7,764 nucleotides of DNA from CAJQND01 sp051010095 (GTDB taxonomy: Bacteria; Pseudomonadota; Alphaproteobacteria; Rhizobiales; CAJQND01): contig JBPCVX010000038.1 of NCBI GenBank assembly GCA_051010095.1, positions 1 to 7,764 of the forward strand, written 5' to 3'. The position numbers were made by a program, and so were the translations under genes. Below, in pieces: positions 6,421 through 7,764 of this stretch. The notes beneath the pieces are model-generated. The model saw nothing but the letters and a program-made list of their open reading frames with translations. It ran no database searches and was not told the origin of the DNA. Within the stretch, counting starts at the first letter, position 1, and each line of letters starts with the position of its first letter.

Positions 6421-6434
6421 TATTGATAAAACAA
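6405..6434 (-). promoter_or_regulatory. Candidate promoter for the IclR gene
   Basis: On the minus strand TTGTTT (6434-6429) is followed after 18 bp by TATAAT (6410-6405). The start would be near 6398, leaving about 74 nt before the IclR ATG. It overlaps the -10 of the opposite gene, so the two promoters would compete. Confidence 0.35.
6407..6412 (+). promoter_or_regulatory. Candidate -10 box for the ABC binding-protein gene
   Basis: A perfect TATAAT lies 53 bp upstream of the ATG at 6466, placing a start near 6419 and a leader of about 47 nt. The region 16-18 bp upstream (around 6383-6390) has no good -35 match, so the promoter may need an activator. Confidence 0.4.
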
Positions 6435-6465
6435 ATGTGCTAATTATCTCTGTGGAGGAAAGTCA

Positions 6466-7764
6466 ATGAAGTACAATTTTTATGGGACGCTTGGTCTCGT
6501 GATGTCGGCTTTGGCGTTCATCGCACCCTTACCTGCTCAAGCGGGAAAATCCGATGATACGCTAAACTGGGCAACGACACGCGAAGTGGCTGTCATGGAT
6601 CCTTACTACAACAATACCCGTGAGCTGGTGATCATGGGGCACTTGGTTTGGGACGGCCTTGTGTACCGCGACAGTGACACTGGTGAATTCAAACCATTGC
6701 TGGCAACAAAGTGGAACTGGAACGACGACGCATCAATCGATCTAGAACTGCGCGAAGGTGTAAAGTTTCATGATGGATCAGACTTTGATGCAGACGATGT
6801 AGTCTACACGCTCAACCATGTATCGAATAAAGACAATGGCGTACTAACCTACCGCAACGTGAGCTGGATCAAGAACGCTGAGAAGCTTGGCCCGATGAAA
6901 GTTCGGATCAATCTCAACAAACCGTTCCCCCCAGCGTTTGCATATTTGGCGAATGCCGTGTTCATCATGCCATCAGGTCACTATGAAAACGTCGCCGCGA
7001 AAGCAGACGGCAACAAGGATTATGCGGCTGCAAAACCTGTCGGCACCGGGCCTTACAAAGTGAGCGAAGTGAAGGCTGGCGAGCACGTTCTAATGGACAA
7101 GAACGATAGCTATTTTGCTGGCAGCCCAAAGGGCACTCCTCAAATCGGCAAAATGCGGTTTCGCACAATTAAAGAGCAGAACACCCAGATTGCTGAATTG
7201 CTGACCGGCGGTGTTGACTGGATTTGGGACGTTCCCAAAGATCAGGCTGAAAAGCTTGAGGCAGCTCCCAATGTTACGGTTGAAAACGCCAAAACATTCC
7301 GCGTGTCTTACATTTCATTCGATGTGTTGGGTCGCTCCAACTCAAAGGAATTTAAAGACAAGCGTGTACGCCAGGCGGTGGCCCATGCGATCAACCGCAA
7401 GGCAATTGCGAACAATCTGGTGGGGCCCGCCTCAGCAGTGATCCCATCTGCTTGCCACCCTGATCAATTCGGCTGCATACAGAATGTTCCCGCCTACGAT
7501 TACAACCCAGAAAAAGCCAAGGAACTGCTGAAAGCGGCAGGATTTCCAGATGGATTTGAAACCGAAATCTTTGCTTATCGCCAACGCGAGTTCACGGAAG
7601 CCGTAATCGGTGACTTGGCTAAAGTCGGCATCAAGGCAAAATTGAACTTCATGCAGTATCGCGCTTTGCGTGATATCGCGCGCAAAGGTCAGACCCCCCT
7701 GAACCATTCAACCTGGGGCTCATACTCGATCCCTGATGTGTCTGCCATCGTGACGAACTTTTTC
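6466..7764 (+). CDS. Periplasmic binding protein of a peptide/opine-type ABC transporter (family 5), 3' end cut
   Basis: The frame is open from ATG 6466 to the right edge (433 codons, no stop). GGAGG lies 7 nt before the ATG. A Sec signal peptide is clear (MKYNFYGTLGLVMSALAFIA, cleavage likely after PAQA at residue 26), so the protein is exported. The mature part is an SBP_bac_5 (DppA/OppA/GsiB-like) solute receptor: EVAVMDPYYNN near the start, FKPLLATKWNW (75-85), LREGVKFHDGSDFDADDVVYTL (95-116), PVGTGPYKV, RVRQAVAHAINRKAI, and YNPEKAKELLKAAGFPDGFE. Usual length is about 500-540 residues, so roughly a fifth is missing. Cys330 and Cys337 are close together and might form a disulfide. Permease and ATPase genes presumably follow outside the window. 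Family 5 members carry peptides, opines, glutathione, nickel or other solutes; a guanidino compound is possible from context but not shown by sequence. Confidence 0.93.
   Translation, partial: MKYNFYGTLGLVMSALAFIAPLPAQAGKSDDTLNWATTREVAVMDPYYNNTRELVIMGHLVWDGLVYRDSDTGEFKPLLATKWNWNDDASIDLELREGVKFHDGSDFDADDVVYTLNHVSNKDNGVLTYRNVSWIKNAEKLGPMKVRINLNKPFPPAFAYLANAVFIMPSGHYENVAAKADGNKDYAAAKPVGTGPYKVSEVKAGEHVLMDKNDSYFAGSPKGTPQIGKMRFRTIKEQNTQIAELLTGGVDWIWDVPKDQAEKLEAAPNVTVENAKTFRVSYISFDVLGRSNSKEFKDKRVRQAVAHAINRKAIANNLVGPASAVIPSACHPDQFGCIQNVPAYDYNPEKAKELLKAAGFPDGFETEIFAYRQREFTEAVIGDLAKVGIKAKLNFMQYRALRDIARKGQTPLNHSTWGSYSIPDVSAIVTNFF

Overview
The window looks like a chromosomal segment of an alphaproteobacterium, Rhizobiales/Rhodobacterales-like. 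This is judged from protein flavour, moderate GC, GTG/TTG starts and the catabolic gene content; no rRNA or other taxonomic marker is present. No mobile element, CRISPR array, tRNA or rRNA was seen. Seven protein genes were found, and the two at the edges are cut by the window ends.

Layout. Positions 1-2289 (minus strand) hold a two-gene operon: a conserved 565-aa protein of unknown function (592-2289, GTG start), followed by a DUF3726-type protein (1-595, TTG start, C-terminus beyond the window). A 247-bp divergent control region (2290-2536) follows, with a cluster of TTTCA/TGAAA elements, a candidate sigma-70 promoter and a stable leader hairpin. Positions 2537-4886 (plus) hold a tightly coupled pair: a class III PLP aminotransferase and an arginase/agmatinase-family ureohydrolase that resembles guanidinobutyrase/guanidinopropionase. 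The ureohydrolase converges with a minus-strand pair, and its stop codon overlaps the opposing stop within one CTAG. That pair is an exported rhodanese-like CxxxCW protein of the PQQ-catabolism-associated family (4883-5494), preceded by an IclR-family regulator (5545-6324). A 141-bp AT-rich divergent region (6325-6465) carries a palindrome centred on a two-way TATAAT. The window ends inside a periplasmic peptide/opine-type ABC transporter binding protein (6466-7764).

How the genes may work together (inference). A solute is captured by the family-5 binding protein. A guanidino acid is split by the ureohydrolase into urea and an omega-amino acid, and the aminotransferase converts that amine to a semialdehyde, or alternatively acts before the hydrolase. 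The IclR protein is the natural candidate regulator. The 565-aa/DUF3726 pair is the least understood part of the neighbourhood and the most interesting target; its divergent arrangement suggests, but does not prove, a link to the aminotransferase/ureohydrolase operon.
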